Below, in pieces: positions 44,863 to 53,659 of a DNA stretch of 64,000 nucleotides. The notes beneath the pieces were generated by a model. That model searched no databases, had not been told where the DNA came from, and saw only the letters and a program-made list of their open reading frames with translations. This stretch comes from Trueperaceae bacterium. GTDB lineage: Bacteria > Deinococcota > Deinococci > Deinococcales > Trueperaceae. The position numbers were made by a program, and so were the translations under genes. Within the stretch, counting starts at the first letter, position 1. Every line of letters begins with the position of its first letter. The stretch lies in the NCBI GenBank assembly GCA_023954415.1, contig JAMLIB010000003.1, forward strand, positions 248,001 through 312,000, written 5' to 3'.

Positions 44863-45810
44863 ATGACCGCGTTCATCGTCCGCAGGGTGCTCATGGGCGC
44901 GGTCGTCTTGTGGCTCGTGTCGGTCGTGACATTCTTCCTCATCCACCTCGCGCCGGGCGGCCCGTCGGCGGCCATCAGCTTCGACAGCACCGCCGAGCAG
45001 CGTGACGCGCTCTTCAAGCAGTTCGGCCTCTACGACCCGCCCCTCGTGCGCTACGGGAAGTGGCTCGCCGGCACGGTGCGAGGCGACCTAGGGGTGAGCT
45101 ACAACCAGGGCCTCCCCGTCGGCCGGCTCCTCATGCAGCGCCTGCCCAACACGCTCACGTTGGGGCTCGCCGCCCTCGTCACCGCCACGCTCCTCGGTCT
45201 GCTGCTCGGGACCCTGGCGGCGGTCTACCGCAACGGCTGGGTCGACCACGTCGTCAGCACGATCTCCACGCTCGGCATGTCGATCCCCGGCTTCTGGCTG
45301 GGGATCGTCGCCATCATCCTCTTCGCCGTCGAGTTGCGCTGGCTGCCCGCTTCCGGCATCGTCAGCGCCAGCGGCGCAGGGAGCCTCGTCGACCGCCTGA
45401 GCCACCTCGTGCTGCCGGCCGGCGTGCTGGCCTTCACGCTCATGCCCAACGTCGTGCGCGTAACGCGTTCGGCGCTGCTCGAGGTGAACCGCGCCGACTA
45501 CGTGCGCACCGCCAAGGGCAAGGGCCTGGCTCCCGGCACGGTCCTCTTCAAGCACGCCTTCAAGAACGCGCTCGTCCCCGTCCTCGCCGTCCTCGGCCTC
45601 GTGACCACCGCGCTCTTCTCCGGCTCCGTCGTCATCGAGAGCGTGTTCGGCTGGCCGGGGCTCGGGCGCCTCGCCATCGAGGCGGCGAACGGACGCGACT
45701 ACCCCGTCATCCTCGGCGCAACGCTCCTGGCGGGCCTCATCGTCGTGGTCGTCAACCTGCTCGTCGACCTCCTGTACGCCGCCGTCGACCCGAGGATCCG
45801 CCATGAGTGA
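44863..45810 (+). CDS. Peptide ABC transporter permease, DppB type (operon II)
   Basis: 315 residues. First helix FIVRRVLMGAVVLWLVSVVTFFLIHLAPGGPSAAI, then GLYDPPLVRYGKWL, GDLGVSYNQGLPVGRLL, the EAA-loop region NRADYVRTAKGKGLAPGTVLFKHAFKNALVPV, and the C-terminal VDLLYAAVDPRIRHE. GGAGCC lies before the ATG. Channel partner of the next gene, whose ATG overlaps its end by 8 bases. Confidence 0.93.
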   Translation: MTAFIVRRVLMGAVVLWLVSVVTFFLIHLAPGGPSAAISFDSTAEQRDALFKQFGLYDPPLVRYGKWLAGTVRGDLGVSYNQGLPVGRLLMQRLPNTLTLGLAALVTATLLGLLLGTLAAVYRNGWVDHVVSTISTLGMSIPGFWLGIVAIILFAVELRWLPASGIVSASGAGSLVDRLSHLVLPAGVLAFTLMPNVVRVTRSALLEVNRADYVRTAKGKGLAPGTVLFKHAFKNALVPVLAVLGLVTTALFSGSVVIESVFGWPGLGRLAIEAANGRDYPVILGATLLAGLIVVVVNLLVDLLYAAVDPRIRHE

Positions 45811-46687
45811 CGCGCCGGGCTCGCTCGTAGCGGAGAGCAGGAACGACGCGCGCAGAGCGCGGCGGCTGCGCTTCTGGCGGCACGTGCGGCGCCAGCCCCT
45901 TGGCGTGATCGCCCTCGCCGTGCTCGTCCTGCTCGCCGCCGCCGTCTGGCTCGGACCGCTCGTCTACCGGACGGCGCCCAACCGCACGGACGCCCGCAAC
46001 ATCCTCAAGGCCCCGACCATCACGCACCCGCTCGGCACCGACGAGCTCGGCCGCGACGTGCTCGCGCGCGTGCTCGCCGGAGGGCGCGTCTCGCTCAGCG
46101 TCGGCCTGCTCGCCATGGTCGTCGGCCTCGCCATCGGCATGGTGGCCGGCGGCCTCGCCGGCTACTTCCGCGGCCGCGTCGAGGTCGTCGTCATGCGCCT
46201 CGTCGACGTGTTCATGGCCATCCCCAACTTCTTCCTCATCCTGGTCGTCGTCACGGCCTTCGGCAACCATCCTGTCACCGTCATCGTCACGGTCGGCATC
46301 GGCTTCTGGGCCCAGATGGCCAGGGTCGTGCACGCCGAGTTCGTCAAGGTCAGGGGCTTCGAGTTCGTCGAGGCCGCCCGCGCCTTGGGCGCCACCCACC
46401 CGCGCACCATGCTCAGGCACGTCATGCCGCAGGTCGCGCCCCAGGCGATCGTCCTCGCGTCGCTCGGGGTCGGGTGGGCCATCCTCACCGAGGCGGGCCT
46501 GTCGTACCTAGGCCTAGGCATCCAGCCGCCCCTCGCCTCTTGGGGCAACATGCTCCAGAACGCCCAGTCGTACCTCTGGCTCAAACCGGAGCTCGCCATC
46601 TACCCGGGCCTGTTCATCGCCGTGACGGTGCTGGCCTTCAACGTGCTCGGCAACGCGCTGCGCGACGTGTTCGACCCGCGCGGCTAG
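45803..46687 (+). CDS. Peptide ABC transporter permease, DppC type (operon II)
   Basis: 294 residues. N-terminal RLRFWRHVRRQPLGVIALAVLVLL, the periplasmic THPLGTDELGRDVLARVLAGGRVSL signature, EAA-loop region VKVRGFEFVEAARALGATHPRTMLRHVMPQ, and the DVFDPRG end. The start overlaps the DppB gene (ATGAGTGA), so translation is coupled. The dipeptidase gene follows 24 bases later with AAGGAG; no ATPase gene intervenes. Confidence 0.93.
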   Translation: MSDAPGSLVAESRNDARRARRLRFWRHVRRQPLGVIALAVLVLLAAAVWLGPLVYRTAPNRTDARNILKAPTITHPLGTDELGRDVLARVLAGGRVSLSVGLLAMVVGLAIGMVAGGLAGYFRGRVEVVVMRLVDVFMAIPNFFLILVVVTAFGNHPVTVIVTVGIGFWAQMARVVHAEFVKVRGFEFVEAARALGATHPRTMLRHVMPQVAPQAIVLASLGVGWAILTEAGLSYLGLGIQPPLASWGNMLQNAQSYLWLKPELAIYPGLFIAVTVLAFNVLGNALRDVFDPRG

Positions 46688-46711
46688 AGGCGCCCCGACC
46701 AAGGAGATCCG

Positions 46712-47914
46712 ATGCAGAAGAAACGTTACGACGGCTACAAATCGTTCCAGTACCTCGAGCCTGGAGTCGACTACAAGGAGTTCGAGCTCGCCGCGGTGGT
46801 GAACCGCGTGCCGTCGAAGCAGGTGGAGGTGACGCCCGCCGAGGAGGAGCGGGTGAAACGCCTCTTCCAGGAGAAGCTCATGATCTCGCTCCACGACCAC
46901 TGCTTCGTGGCGCCGAAGGACCTGCGCCAGTTCTTCGAGTTCCGCAGGTGGGGCCGCGACTTCACCGGCTACGAGGGGCTGGCCGTGAGCGGCCTCGACG
47001 CCGTGTTCGACAACATGATGGACGGCACCGCCATGGTCCACTCCCGCGGCGGCTGGAAGTGGGACGACGTCATCACCGACATCGGCCTGCGCCTCTCCGA
47101 CATCGCCCACCAGGACATGGTCGAGCTCTGCACCACGACCGAGCAGATCGTCAGGGCCAAGGCCGATGGCAAGATCGCCTTCATCATCAGCATCGAAGGC
47201 GCAGCCATGATCGAGAACGAGCTCGACCGCCTCGACGTCCTCTACGGCCTCGGCGTGCGCTGCATCGGCATCGCGTACAGCGAGGGCAACGCCCTCGGCG
47301 CCGGCCTCAAGGAGCCGCGCGACGGCGGCCTCACCGCCTTCGGCCGCAAGGCCGTCGAGCGCATGAACAAGCTTGGCCTCGCCATCGACGTGAGCCACTC
47401 GGGCGACGTCACCGCCATGGACACGATCGAGCTCTCCAGCAAGCCCGTCTTCATCACGCACGCCGGCGCTCGCAGCCTGTGGGACTCGAGGCGCCTGAAG
47501 CCGGACGACGTCATCAAGGCCTGCGCCGCCAAGGGCGGGGTCATCGGCATCGAGGCCGCGCCCCACACCACCATCACGAGGAACCGGCCCCGTCACACCA
47601 TCGAGTCGTTCATGGAGCACTTCGAGTACTGCGTCGACCTGGTCGGCATCGACCACGTCGCGTTCGGCCCCGACGTCCTCTTCGGCGACCACGTCGGCCT
47701 GCACACGACGCTCACGGAGGCCCTCTCGATCGGGGCGTCGCGCGGCCAGCTCGAGTACCCGCGCGTCGAGTTCGTCGACGGGCTCGAGAACCCCTCCGAG
47801 GCGTTCCCGAACATCGTGCGCTGGCTCGTCAAGCACGGCTACAGCGACGACGACATCGGCAAGGCGGTCGGCGGCAACGTCATGCGCGTCCTCAAGGCGA
47901 CGTGGGCGAGGTGA
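46712..47914 (+). CDS. Membrane dipeptidase-family enzyme (M19)
   Basis: 400 residues of the M19 renal dipeptidase family, a zinc TIM-barrel enzyme that splits dipeptides. Seen are the bridging Glu in FIISIEGAAMI, the zinc/His segment LAIDVSHSGDVTAM, FITHAGARSLWDSRRL and the Asp motif VGIDHVAFGPDVLFGDH. The first metal motif reads SLHDHCF rather than the usual H-x-D, a variation worth noting. No signal peptide is seen, so it likely acts in the cytoplasm on imported dipeptides. It lies within the peptide operon; the next gene starts in its last codons. Confidence 0.88.
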   Translation: MQKKRYDGYKSFQYLEPGVDYKEFELAAVVNRVPSKQVEVTPAEEERVKRLFQEKLMISLHDHCFVAPKDLRQFFEFRRWGRDFTGYEGLAVSGLDAVFDNMMDGTAMVHSRGGWKWDDVITDIGLRLSDIAHQDMVELCTTTEQIVRAKADGKIAFIISIEGAAMIENELDRLDVLYGLGVRCIGIAYSEGNALGAGLKEPRDGGLTAFGRKAVERMNKLGLAIDVSHSGDVTAMDTIELSSKPVFITHAGARSLWDSRRLKPDDVIKACAAKGGVIGIEAAPHTTITRNRPRHTIESFMEHFEYCVDLVGIDHVAFGPDVLFGDHVGLHTTLTEALSIGASRGQLEYPRVEFVDGLENPSEAFPNIVRWLVKHGYSDDDIGKAVGGNVMRVLKATWAR

Positions 47915-48810
47915 GCGCTCCGGGCACCGGCAGGGCCGAGGAGGCGCCCACCACGCGCAGGCTCGAGATCAACGGCGCCACGTTGGCGGTCGACGACAGC
48001 GCGCTGAGCGACCCGGCGGCGGTGTCCAAGCCGGCGATCATCACGCTGCACGGCGCGCCCGGCATGGGCAGCCGCAGGAACGACTGGGAGGTCTACGCGG
48101 CGTTCACGGACCGCTTCCGGGTCGTGAGCTACGACCAGCGCGGCTCCGGGTCAAGCTCCGACACCCCGCCGTACACGCACGAGCAGTTCGCCGCCGACAC
48201 GGACGTCGTGCGGCGGACGCTCGGCCTGGGCGACAAGGTGGTGATCGCCGGCGGCTCGTACGGCGGCTACCTCGCCCAGGAGTACGCGCTGCGCTACCCC
48301 GAGCACGTGAGCGCCGTGGTGCTGCGCGACACGGCCGCGCACTCCGGCCACAAGGGCGAGGCGATGCGCATCGCCCTCGAGAGCCCCTACCCGATGGACG
48401 AGGGCGAGCTCGAGCGGCTCTTCGAGGGCAGGACGACGTCCGACGACGACTTCCGGGCCCTCATCGCCATGATCATGCCGCTCTACACGACTACTTACGA
48501 CCCGGCCCGCGACGCCGAGCAGGTCGCCGCGATGCAGATCCACCACGCCACCCACAACTACGCGTTCGCGCACAACCAACAGGGGTTCGACCTGCGCGAC
48601 CGCCTGGGCGAGCTGCGCGTGCCCGTGCTCATCACCGTCGGCCGGCACGACTGGATCACGCCGCTCGTCGCGAGCGAGGAGCTCCACGCGCTGATCCCCG
48701 GCTCCGAGCTCGTCATCTTCGAGAACAGCGGTCACGGCCCGCAGAACGAGGAGCGCGAGGCGTGGCGCGCCGCCGTGAGGCGGTTCTTGGACCGCGTCGT
48801 GCCGGCGTGA
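47911..48810 (+). CDS. Alpha/beta hydrolase, proline-iminopeptidase-like
   Basis: About 299 residues. Motifs are ITLHGAPGMGSRRNDW (oxyanion HG-PG), YDQRGSGSSS, the nucleophile elbow GGSYGGYLAQEYALRYPEHV, Asp in ITVGRHDWITP and His in FENSGHGPQNEE. The DQRGSG-S and HGxPG pair is typical of proline iminopeptidases and related peptidases (S33). The GTG start overlaps the dipeptidase stop as GTGA. Context suggests it removes N-terminal proline or similar residues from imported peptides. Confidence 0.85.
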   Translation: MSAPGTGRAEEAPTTRRLEINGATLAVDDSALSDPAAVSKPAIITLHGAPGMGSRRNDWEVYAAFTDRFRVVSYDQRGSGSSSDTPPYTHEQFAADTDVVRRTLGLGDKVVIAGGSYGGYLAQEYALRYPEHVSAVVLRDTAAHSGHKGEAMRIALESPYPMDEGELERLFEGRTTSDDDFRALIAMIMPLYTTTYDPARDAEQVAAMQIHHATHNYAFAHNQQGFDLRDRLGELRVPVLITVGRHDWITPLVASEELHALIPGSELVIFENSGHGPQNEEREAWRAAVRRFLDRVVPA

Positions 48811-50093
48811 GCGGACCGGCGGCGGCCGGGCCCGGACCGGGTCCTGCCGCCGGCCGCTCGACCGGGACCGGCGGAGGCGGGCCAGCCACGTCTGCGCTGG
48901 CCCCCATCGGGGCGGCGGAGTACGCGGAGCGCGCCCGGACGGCCTACGCCAGCGCGCAAGGCGCGGCCGGGCGTGGCGCGGACGTCATCGTCCTCTTCGA
49001 CGACCAGTACATCCAGTACTTCACGGGCTTCGTCTTCAGCCCGACGGAGCGGCCGATAGCGCTGGTCGTCGGGCCGGGCGGGGAGCGCGTCCTCTTCGTC
49101 CCACGCCTGGAGCTCGAGCACGCGGAAGCCTTGGCGGACGTCGACCGCGTCGTCGCCTACCCCGAGTACCCCGGCGAGGTACACCCCCTCGAGCTGCTGC
49201 TCCGCGAGGTGCGCCGGCTCGGGGTGGGCCGCCGCGCCATCGCCGTCGACCACGACGGCTACCCGCCCGTCATGGGGTACGCCCCGGTGAGGCTCGGCGA
49301 GCTGGCCGGCGTCGACGTGGTGAGCTTCAGCGTGACCCTGGACGAGCAGATGGCCCGCAAGTCCGACCACGAGGTCGCCCTGGTGCGCGAGAGCGCCCGC
49401 TGGGGCGCGCACGCGCACAGGCTCCTGCAGGCCGGCACCAAACCGGGGCTGACGGAGGACGCCGTCGTCGGGGCCGCCTGCGCGGCGGCCACGCGCGCGA
49501 TGAACGAGGCCTTCGGCGTGCCGTACCGCCAGCGCAACAAGTGGGTGAGGGGCGCCCTGGCCATCTACCGCGGCCAGATCGGTCCGGCCGGCGCCTTCCC
49601 GCACGCCTTGGCGCACGACGCCACGTTCCGGGTCGGCGACACGCTGGTGACGGGCGCGGCGGCGGACGTGTGGGGCTACCTCAGCGAGCTCGAGCGCACG
49701 CTGTTCCTGGGCGCGCCGAGCGCCGAGCAGCGGCACTACTTCGACCACATGCTCGCCTTGCAGGACCTCTGCTTCACCGCCATCCGGCCCGGGGCCGCCG
49801 CGGCCTCCGTCGACCTCGCGATGCGCGCCTACGTCGACGAGCACTCCTTGTGGCCTCACTGGCGCCATCACGTCGGGCACGGCCTGGGGCAGCGCATCCA
49901 CGAGAGCCCGTTCCTCGACCTCGGTTACCGGGGGACCATCGAGGCCGGCATGGTCCTCTCCGTCGAGCCGGGCCTGTACGTGCCGGGGCTCGGGGGCTTC
50001 CGCCACTCGGACACGGTGCTGGTCACCACGTCGGGCATCGAGCTGCTGACCGACTACCCGCGCGACATCGCGAGCCTGACCCTCGACGTCTGA
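48807..50093 (+). CDS. M24-family (Xaa-Pro peptidase/creatinase-like) protein with altered metal ligands
   Basis: About 428 residues: an Ala/Pro-rich head, a creatinase-N domain (about 50-190), and a pita-bread M24 domain. In M24 metallopeptidases five residues bind two metals (Asp, Asp, His, Glu, Glu). Here the first Asp is Gly283, the second is Glu294 in GYLSELERT, the His is kept (HHVGHGLG, His358), the Glu of SVEPG is kept, and the last Glu is Ser in FRHSD. The ELERT and RHSD pattern recalls metal-free creatinase. It may act as a hydrolase without two metals. The GTG start overlaps the previous stop; it ends the operon. Confidence 0.82.
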   Translation: MSGPAAAGPGPGPAAGRSTGTGGGGPATSALAPIGAAEYAERARTAYASAQGAAGRGADVIVLFDDQYIQYFTGFVFSPTERPIALVVGPGGERVLFVPRLELEHAEALADVDRVVAYPEYPGEVHPLELLLREVRRLGVGRRAIAVDHDGYPPVMGYAPVRLGELAGVDVVSFSVTLDEQMARKSDHEVALVRESARWGAHAHRLLQAGTKPGLTEDAVVGAACAAATRAMNEAFGVPYRQRNKWVRGALAIYRGQIGPAGAFPHALAHDATFRVGDTLVTGAAADVWGYLSELERTLFLGAPSAEQRHYFDHMLALQDLCFTAIRPGAAAASVDLAMRAYVDEHSLWPHWRHHVGHGLGQRIHESPFLDLGYRGTIEAGMVLSVEPGLYVPGLGGFRHSDTVLVTTSGIELLTDYPRDIASLTLDV

Positions 50094-50188
50094 GGCCCGG
50101 CACGCGCGCGACCGTGAGCGCGGCCCACCAGCAGGCGGCCGGCCCCGAGGTCCAGGCACGCGCGCGACCGCAAGGCTATCCTGGCGCG

Positions 50189-51322
50189 GTGGACATAGCT
50201 CCCCGGCACGTCTACCCGTTGGGCGGCCGCGTGTCGCCCTACACGCTGCTCGACGTGCGCTCGCCCATCGAGGTCGGGCGCGGCGCCTTGCCGGGGGCGG
50301 TCTCGCTGCCGCTCATGACGGACTCGGAGCGCCACCTGGTCGGCATCCGCTACAAGGAGGCCGGCCAACAGGCGGCCATCGAGCTCGGCTACGAACTCGT
50401 CGGCGACTCCCTCGCCGAGCGGGTCACGGCCTGGCGCGGCGTGATAGACGCCGGCCGGCCGCAGACGGCCGTCGCCTGTTGGCGCGGCGGACTACGCAGC
50501 CGCCTCGTCGTCCAGTTCGCGGACCGCGACCGGGCGGCGAAGGTCGCGGGCGGCTACAAGGCCCTCCGCGCCCACCTCATGGACACCCTGCCAAGCGCCC
50601 TGGCGCACAAGCGGCTCGTCGTGCTGAGCGGCCTCACGGGGGCCGGCAAGACCCGGCTGCTGAGACGCCTCGCTGACGGCGCTCATGGCCGTGGCGCCGC
50701 GGCGCCGGCCGCGGCAGGCGTCGGCCCGGCGCCCGGCGCGCCGGCCTTGCAGGCGCTCGACCTCGAGGGCCTCGCCCGCCACCGGGGCAGCGCCTTCGGG
50801 CACGGCCAGGCCGCCCAACCGAGCCAGCAGACGTTCGAGAACGCCCTCGCCGCCGAGCTGGTCCTCGACCCGTCCGAGAGGCTCGTGGTCGAGGACGAGT
50901 CGCGCTTCGTCGGCGTGCGCGCGCTGCCCGACGCGCTCTTCGCCGCCATGTGCGCCGCGCCGGTCGTGGTGCTCGAAGCCGGGCTCGTCGAGCGGAGCAC
51001 CGCGATCTACGACGAGTACGTGGCGGAGCCGACCACACGCCTCGGGCGCGAGGCCGTTGCCGCCGACCTGATGAGCTCGAGCCTCAAGCTCAAGCGGCGC
51101 CTGGGCGCGGCCGGCGTGCAGGACGTCATCGCCCGGATCGAGGCGTTGGCGGGGAGCGACGCGAGCTGGGCGGACCCGGAGGCCCACACGCCCTGGATCG
51201 GGGCGTTGCTTGAAGGGCATTACGACCCCCTATACCGCCGCTCGCTGGTTAAGCTGGCCAGGCCCGTGCTGTTCGCGGGCGACGAGGAGGCTGTGACCGG
51301 ATGGCTGAGGACGGAGTGGTGA
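50189..51322 (+). CDS. mnmH: tRNA 2-selenouridine synthase
   Basis: 377 residues, the MnmH/SelU/YbbB enzyme. The N-terminal rhodanese domain has VACWRGGLRSR with Cys97, the position of the essential Cys in the E. coli protein. The C-terminal part has the P-loop SGLTGAGKTRLLRRL and HRGSAFGHGQAAQPSQQTFENAL. It replaces sulfur by selenium in 2-thiouridine of tRNA Lys, Glu and Gln, using selenophosphate. GTG start 6 nt after TATCCT (50177-50182), so probably leaderless. selD follows with an overlap, giving a two-gene selenouridine unit. Confidence 0.93.
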   Translation: MDIAPRHVYPLGGRVSPYTLLDVRSPIEVGRGALPGAVSLPLMTDSERHLVGIRYKEAGQQAAIELGYELVGDSLAERVTAWRGVIDAGRPQTAVACWRGGLRSRLVVQFADRDRAAKVAGGYKALRAHLMDTLPSALAHKRLVVLSGLTGAGKTRLLRRLADGAHGRGAAAPAAAGVGPAPGAPALQALDLEGLARHRGSAFGHGQAAQPSQQTFENALAAELVLDPSERLVVEDESRFVGVRALPDALFAAMCAAPVVVLEAGLVERSTAIYDEYVAEPTTRLGREAVAADLMSSSLKLKRRLGAAGVQDVIARIEALAGSDASWADPEAHTPWIGALLEGHYDPLYRRSLVKLARPVLFAGDEEAVTGWLRTEW

Positions 51323-52431
51323 CGGGGCACCGGACGGCGATCAAGGTGAGCTTGGAGGCGGCGGAGGCCACGCCGCCCGCTGACGCCGCGACGGCGCCCG
51401 TGCGCCTCACCAGCACGGTCAAGAAGGGCGGCTGCGCCGCCAAGATCGCGGCGGGCACGCTCTCGCGGCTCGTGCGCTCGCTCCCGGTGAGCACGCACCC
51501 CGATCTCCTCGTCGGCGCCGAGCACCTCGACGACGCCGCCGTCTGGCGCCTCACGCCGGAACTGGCCCTCATCCAGACGCTCGACTTCTTCACGCCCATC
51601 CTCGACGACCCCCGCGACTTCGGCGCCGTGGCCGCCGCCAACGCCATCTCCGACGTCTTCGCGATGGGTGGCCGGCCGCTGTCCGCCATGACGATCCTCG
51701 CCTACCCCCTCGGCATGCTGCCCGACTCGGTCCTGACAGAGCTGATGGAGGGCGCGGCGGAGGTCATCGAGGAGGCCGGCGCGGTCCTCGTGGGCGGGCA
51801 CTCCATCGAGGACGACACGCTAAAGTTCGGCTTCAGCGTCGCCGGCGTCGCCCATCCGGACCGACTGTGGACGAACGCCGGCGCGCGGCCGGGCGATGTC
51901 GTCCTGCTCACGAAGGCGATCGGGACCGGCACGCTGTCGGCCGCCTTGAAGGCGGGCGAGGTGGGGACCGCCGCGCTGAGGGAGGCCGTCGCCTCCATGC
52001 GGCAGGTGAACCGGTCGGAGCTGCCGGACGACCTCCACGCCGCCGTCCGTGCCGCGACCGACGTCACGGGGTTCGGCCTGCTCGGTCACGCCTTGCACGT
52101 CGCCCGCGCCTCCGGGGTGGCCATACGGATCCACCCCGGCAGCGTCCCCCTGTTGCCCGGTGCCCGCGAGGCCCTCGCGGGCGGGAGCCTGACGCGGGCC
52201 CACCGCACCAACGGCGAGTACGTCGCCGAGGCCGTCGAGGGCCGGGACGCGCTGGACGAGGTCGCGTGGTTGACGCTCGTCGACCCGCAGACGAGCGGCG
52301 GTCTGTTCCTATGCGTCGCGCCCGAGCGGGCCGACGCCGTCGCCGCGCGCCTCGCGACGCGCTTCCCGTGCACGAGCCGTATCGGCGTCGTGGAGGAGCT
52401 CGGGTCCGGCCGGCCCCTCCGGCTGGCCTGA
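51301..52431 (+). CDS. selD: Selenide, water dikinase
   Basis: 376 residues. It makes selenophosphate from selenide and ATP for MnmH. The N-terminal loop is VKKGGCAAKIAAGTL, which keeps the catalytic-type Cys and Lys of E. coli SelD (Cys17, Lys20), with the second Cys replaced by Ala; no selenocysteine is used. Other signatures are DDAAVWRL, TLDFFTPILDDPRDFGAVAAANAISDVFAMGGRP and VDPQTSGGLFL. The ATG at 51301 lies inside mnmH (22-base overlap); GTG 51319 is an alternative. selA and selB are not in this window. Confidence 0.93.
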   Translation: MAEDGVVTGHRTAIKVSLEAAEATPPADAATAPVRLTSTVKKGGCAAKIAAGTLSRLVRSLPVSTHPDLLVGAEHLDDAAVWRLTPELALIQTLDFFTPILDDPRDFGAVAAANAISDVFAMGGRPLSAMTILAYPLGMLPDSVLTELMEGAAEVIEEAGAVLVGGHSIEDDTLKFGFSVAGVAHPDRLWTNAGARPGDVVLLTKAIGTGTLSAALKAGEVGTAALREAVASMRQVNRSELPDDLHAAVRAATDVTGFGLLGHALHVARASGVAIRIHPGSVPLLPGAREALAGGSLTRAHRTNGEYVAEAVEGRDALDEVAWLTLVDPQTSGGLFLCVAPERADAVAARLATRFPCTSRIGVVEELGSGRPLRLA

Positions 52432-52521
52432 GGGTCGTCGGGGAGGTGAACGTCCGGCGCGAGGGCCGGGCCGGCCCGTCGCCTCACGGCGACCGGGAGC
52501 CGGCGGCCCGCCTAGCCCGGC

Positions 52522-52845
52522 CTAGTTATGCGACTGGCGTTCGCGTTCGAGCAGGTCGGCCACGGAGGTGACCTCGCGCACTTGCGTCCCGTCGCGGTAG
52601 GTGCCCCGCGCCAAGGTCGCGGTGATCAGGTCGTAGGCGAGGAACGCTTCCTGCTCGTCCTCGCAGGCGTGAACCAGGGCCTCGTCGCCCGAGGCGAGCA
52701 CGGCCACGACCTCGAAGTAGTCCGGCTCGACGAGCTCGGCCTCGATGTCCTGCGGGTCGACCTCGTCCGGGTAGGTCTCGACGACCTCGAGGCTCTCGAT
52801 CTGTAGGGAGTTGATCACACGGTCGTCGAGGGTGCGGATCCACAT
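52522..52845 (-). CDS. Small acidic protein of unknown function
   Basis: 107 residues beginning MWIRTLDDRVINSLQIESLEV, then an acidic stretch (PDEVDPQDIEAELVEPD), a hydrophobic strand YFEVVAVLASG, a helix rich in Asp and Glu (EDEQEAFLAYDLITATLARG) and a charged end. I do not recognise a family; it reads as a compact soluble protein. TATGAT (52857-52852) lies exactly 6 nt before the ATG with no Shine-Dalgarno, so it is probably transcribed alone as a leaderless message. An upstream extension of the frame lies within the neighbouring permease gene and is rejected. Confidence 0.65.
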   Translation of the reverse strand: MWIRTLDDRVINSLQIESLEVVETYPDEVDPQDIEAELVEPDYFEVVAVLASGDEALVHACEDEQEAFLAYDLITATLARGTYRDGTQVREVTSVADLLERERQSHN

Positions 52846-52864
52846 GCGCCGATCATACGACCGG

Positions 52865-53659
52865 TCAGGAACGGCGGTCGAGCACGTCGCGCAGGCCGTC
52901 CGACATGAACTGGAACGACAGCGACGCGCCCGCGAGGAAGAGGCCAGGCCCGACGGCGGCCCACGGCTGGGTGGTGAGGTACGAGCGGGCGTCCTGCAGG
53001 ACGTTGCCCCAGCTTGGCGTCGGCAGCGGCACGCCGAGGCCGAGGAACGAGAGGGACGCCTCGACCAGGAGGAAGGCCGCCGCCGTGCTGGCCATCTGGA
53101 CCACCACGCTGCCGAGGAAGTTCGGCACGGCGTGGCGCAGCAGCTGCCGCCCACGGCCTGCGCCGAGTGCCCGCGCGGCCGTCACGTACTCGGAGCGGAG
53201 CTCCTGGCGTGTGAACGACCTGGCCAGCCGGAAGAACACGGGCGCCCCGGCCACCCCCATGGCCATGACGGTCTGCAGCGAGCCGCCGCCGAGGGTAGCG
53301 ACCACGATGAGGATGAGGAGGAAGCCCGGGAAGGCGAGGAGCGCGTCGAACACGCGGGAGAGCAGGAGGTCGGTGGCGCCGCCGACGCCCGCGGCCAGCA
53401 CGCCTAGGGAGGCCCCGATAGCGAACGTCAGGAGGGTGGCCGAGAGGGCGACGACCAGTGAGACCCTGCCGCCCGCCAAAGAGCGGGCGAGCACGTCGCG
53501 GCCCAGCCCGTCCGTGCCGAGCGGGTGCTCGCTGCTCGGGCCGACGTAGCGGGCGCGGTAGTCCGGCTTGATCGGGTCGTGGCCCGTCAGCTGCGGTGCG
53601 AAGACGGCCGAGATCGCGATCAGCACGAGGAGGATGACGCCGAAGCGCGCCTGGTTCAT
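52865..53659 (-). CDS. Peptide ABC transporter permease, DppC type (operon III)
   Basis: 264 residues. N-terminal FGVILLVLIAISAVFAPQLTGHDPIKPDYRARYVGPSSEHPLGTDGLGRDVLARSLAGGRVSL is the DppC opening, and the EAA-loop region reads LRSEYVTAARALGAGRGRQLLRHAVPN. The end is MSDGLRDVLDRRS. The start overlaps the DppB gene by four bases. Last gene of operon III; no ATPase gene follows before the next unrelated gene. Confidence 0.92.
   Translation of the reverse strand: MNQARFGVILLVLIAISAVFAPQLTGHDPIKPDYRARYVGPSSEHPLGTDGLGRDVLARSLAGGRVSLVVALSATLLTFAIGASLGVLAAGVGGATDLLLSRVFDALLAFPGFLLILIVVATLGGGSLQTVMAMGVAGAPVFFRLARSFTRQELRSEYVTAARALGAGRGRQLLRHAVPNFLGSVVVQMASTAAAFLLVEASLSFLGLGVPLPTPSWGNVLQDARSYLTTQPWAAVGPGLFLAGASLSFQFMSDGLRDVLDRRS

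Noticed and set aside
50099..50170. 16-bp direct repeat GGCACGCGCGCGACCG as a mobile-element footprint
   Set aside because: Only two copies 56 bp apart in CG-rich sequence, no transposase or target duplication; more likely simple-sequence chance or a local duplication.
51301..51480. Selenocysteine codon in selD
   Set aside because: The active-site position is an ordinary Cys codon and no in-frame TGA occurs.
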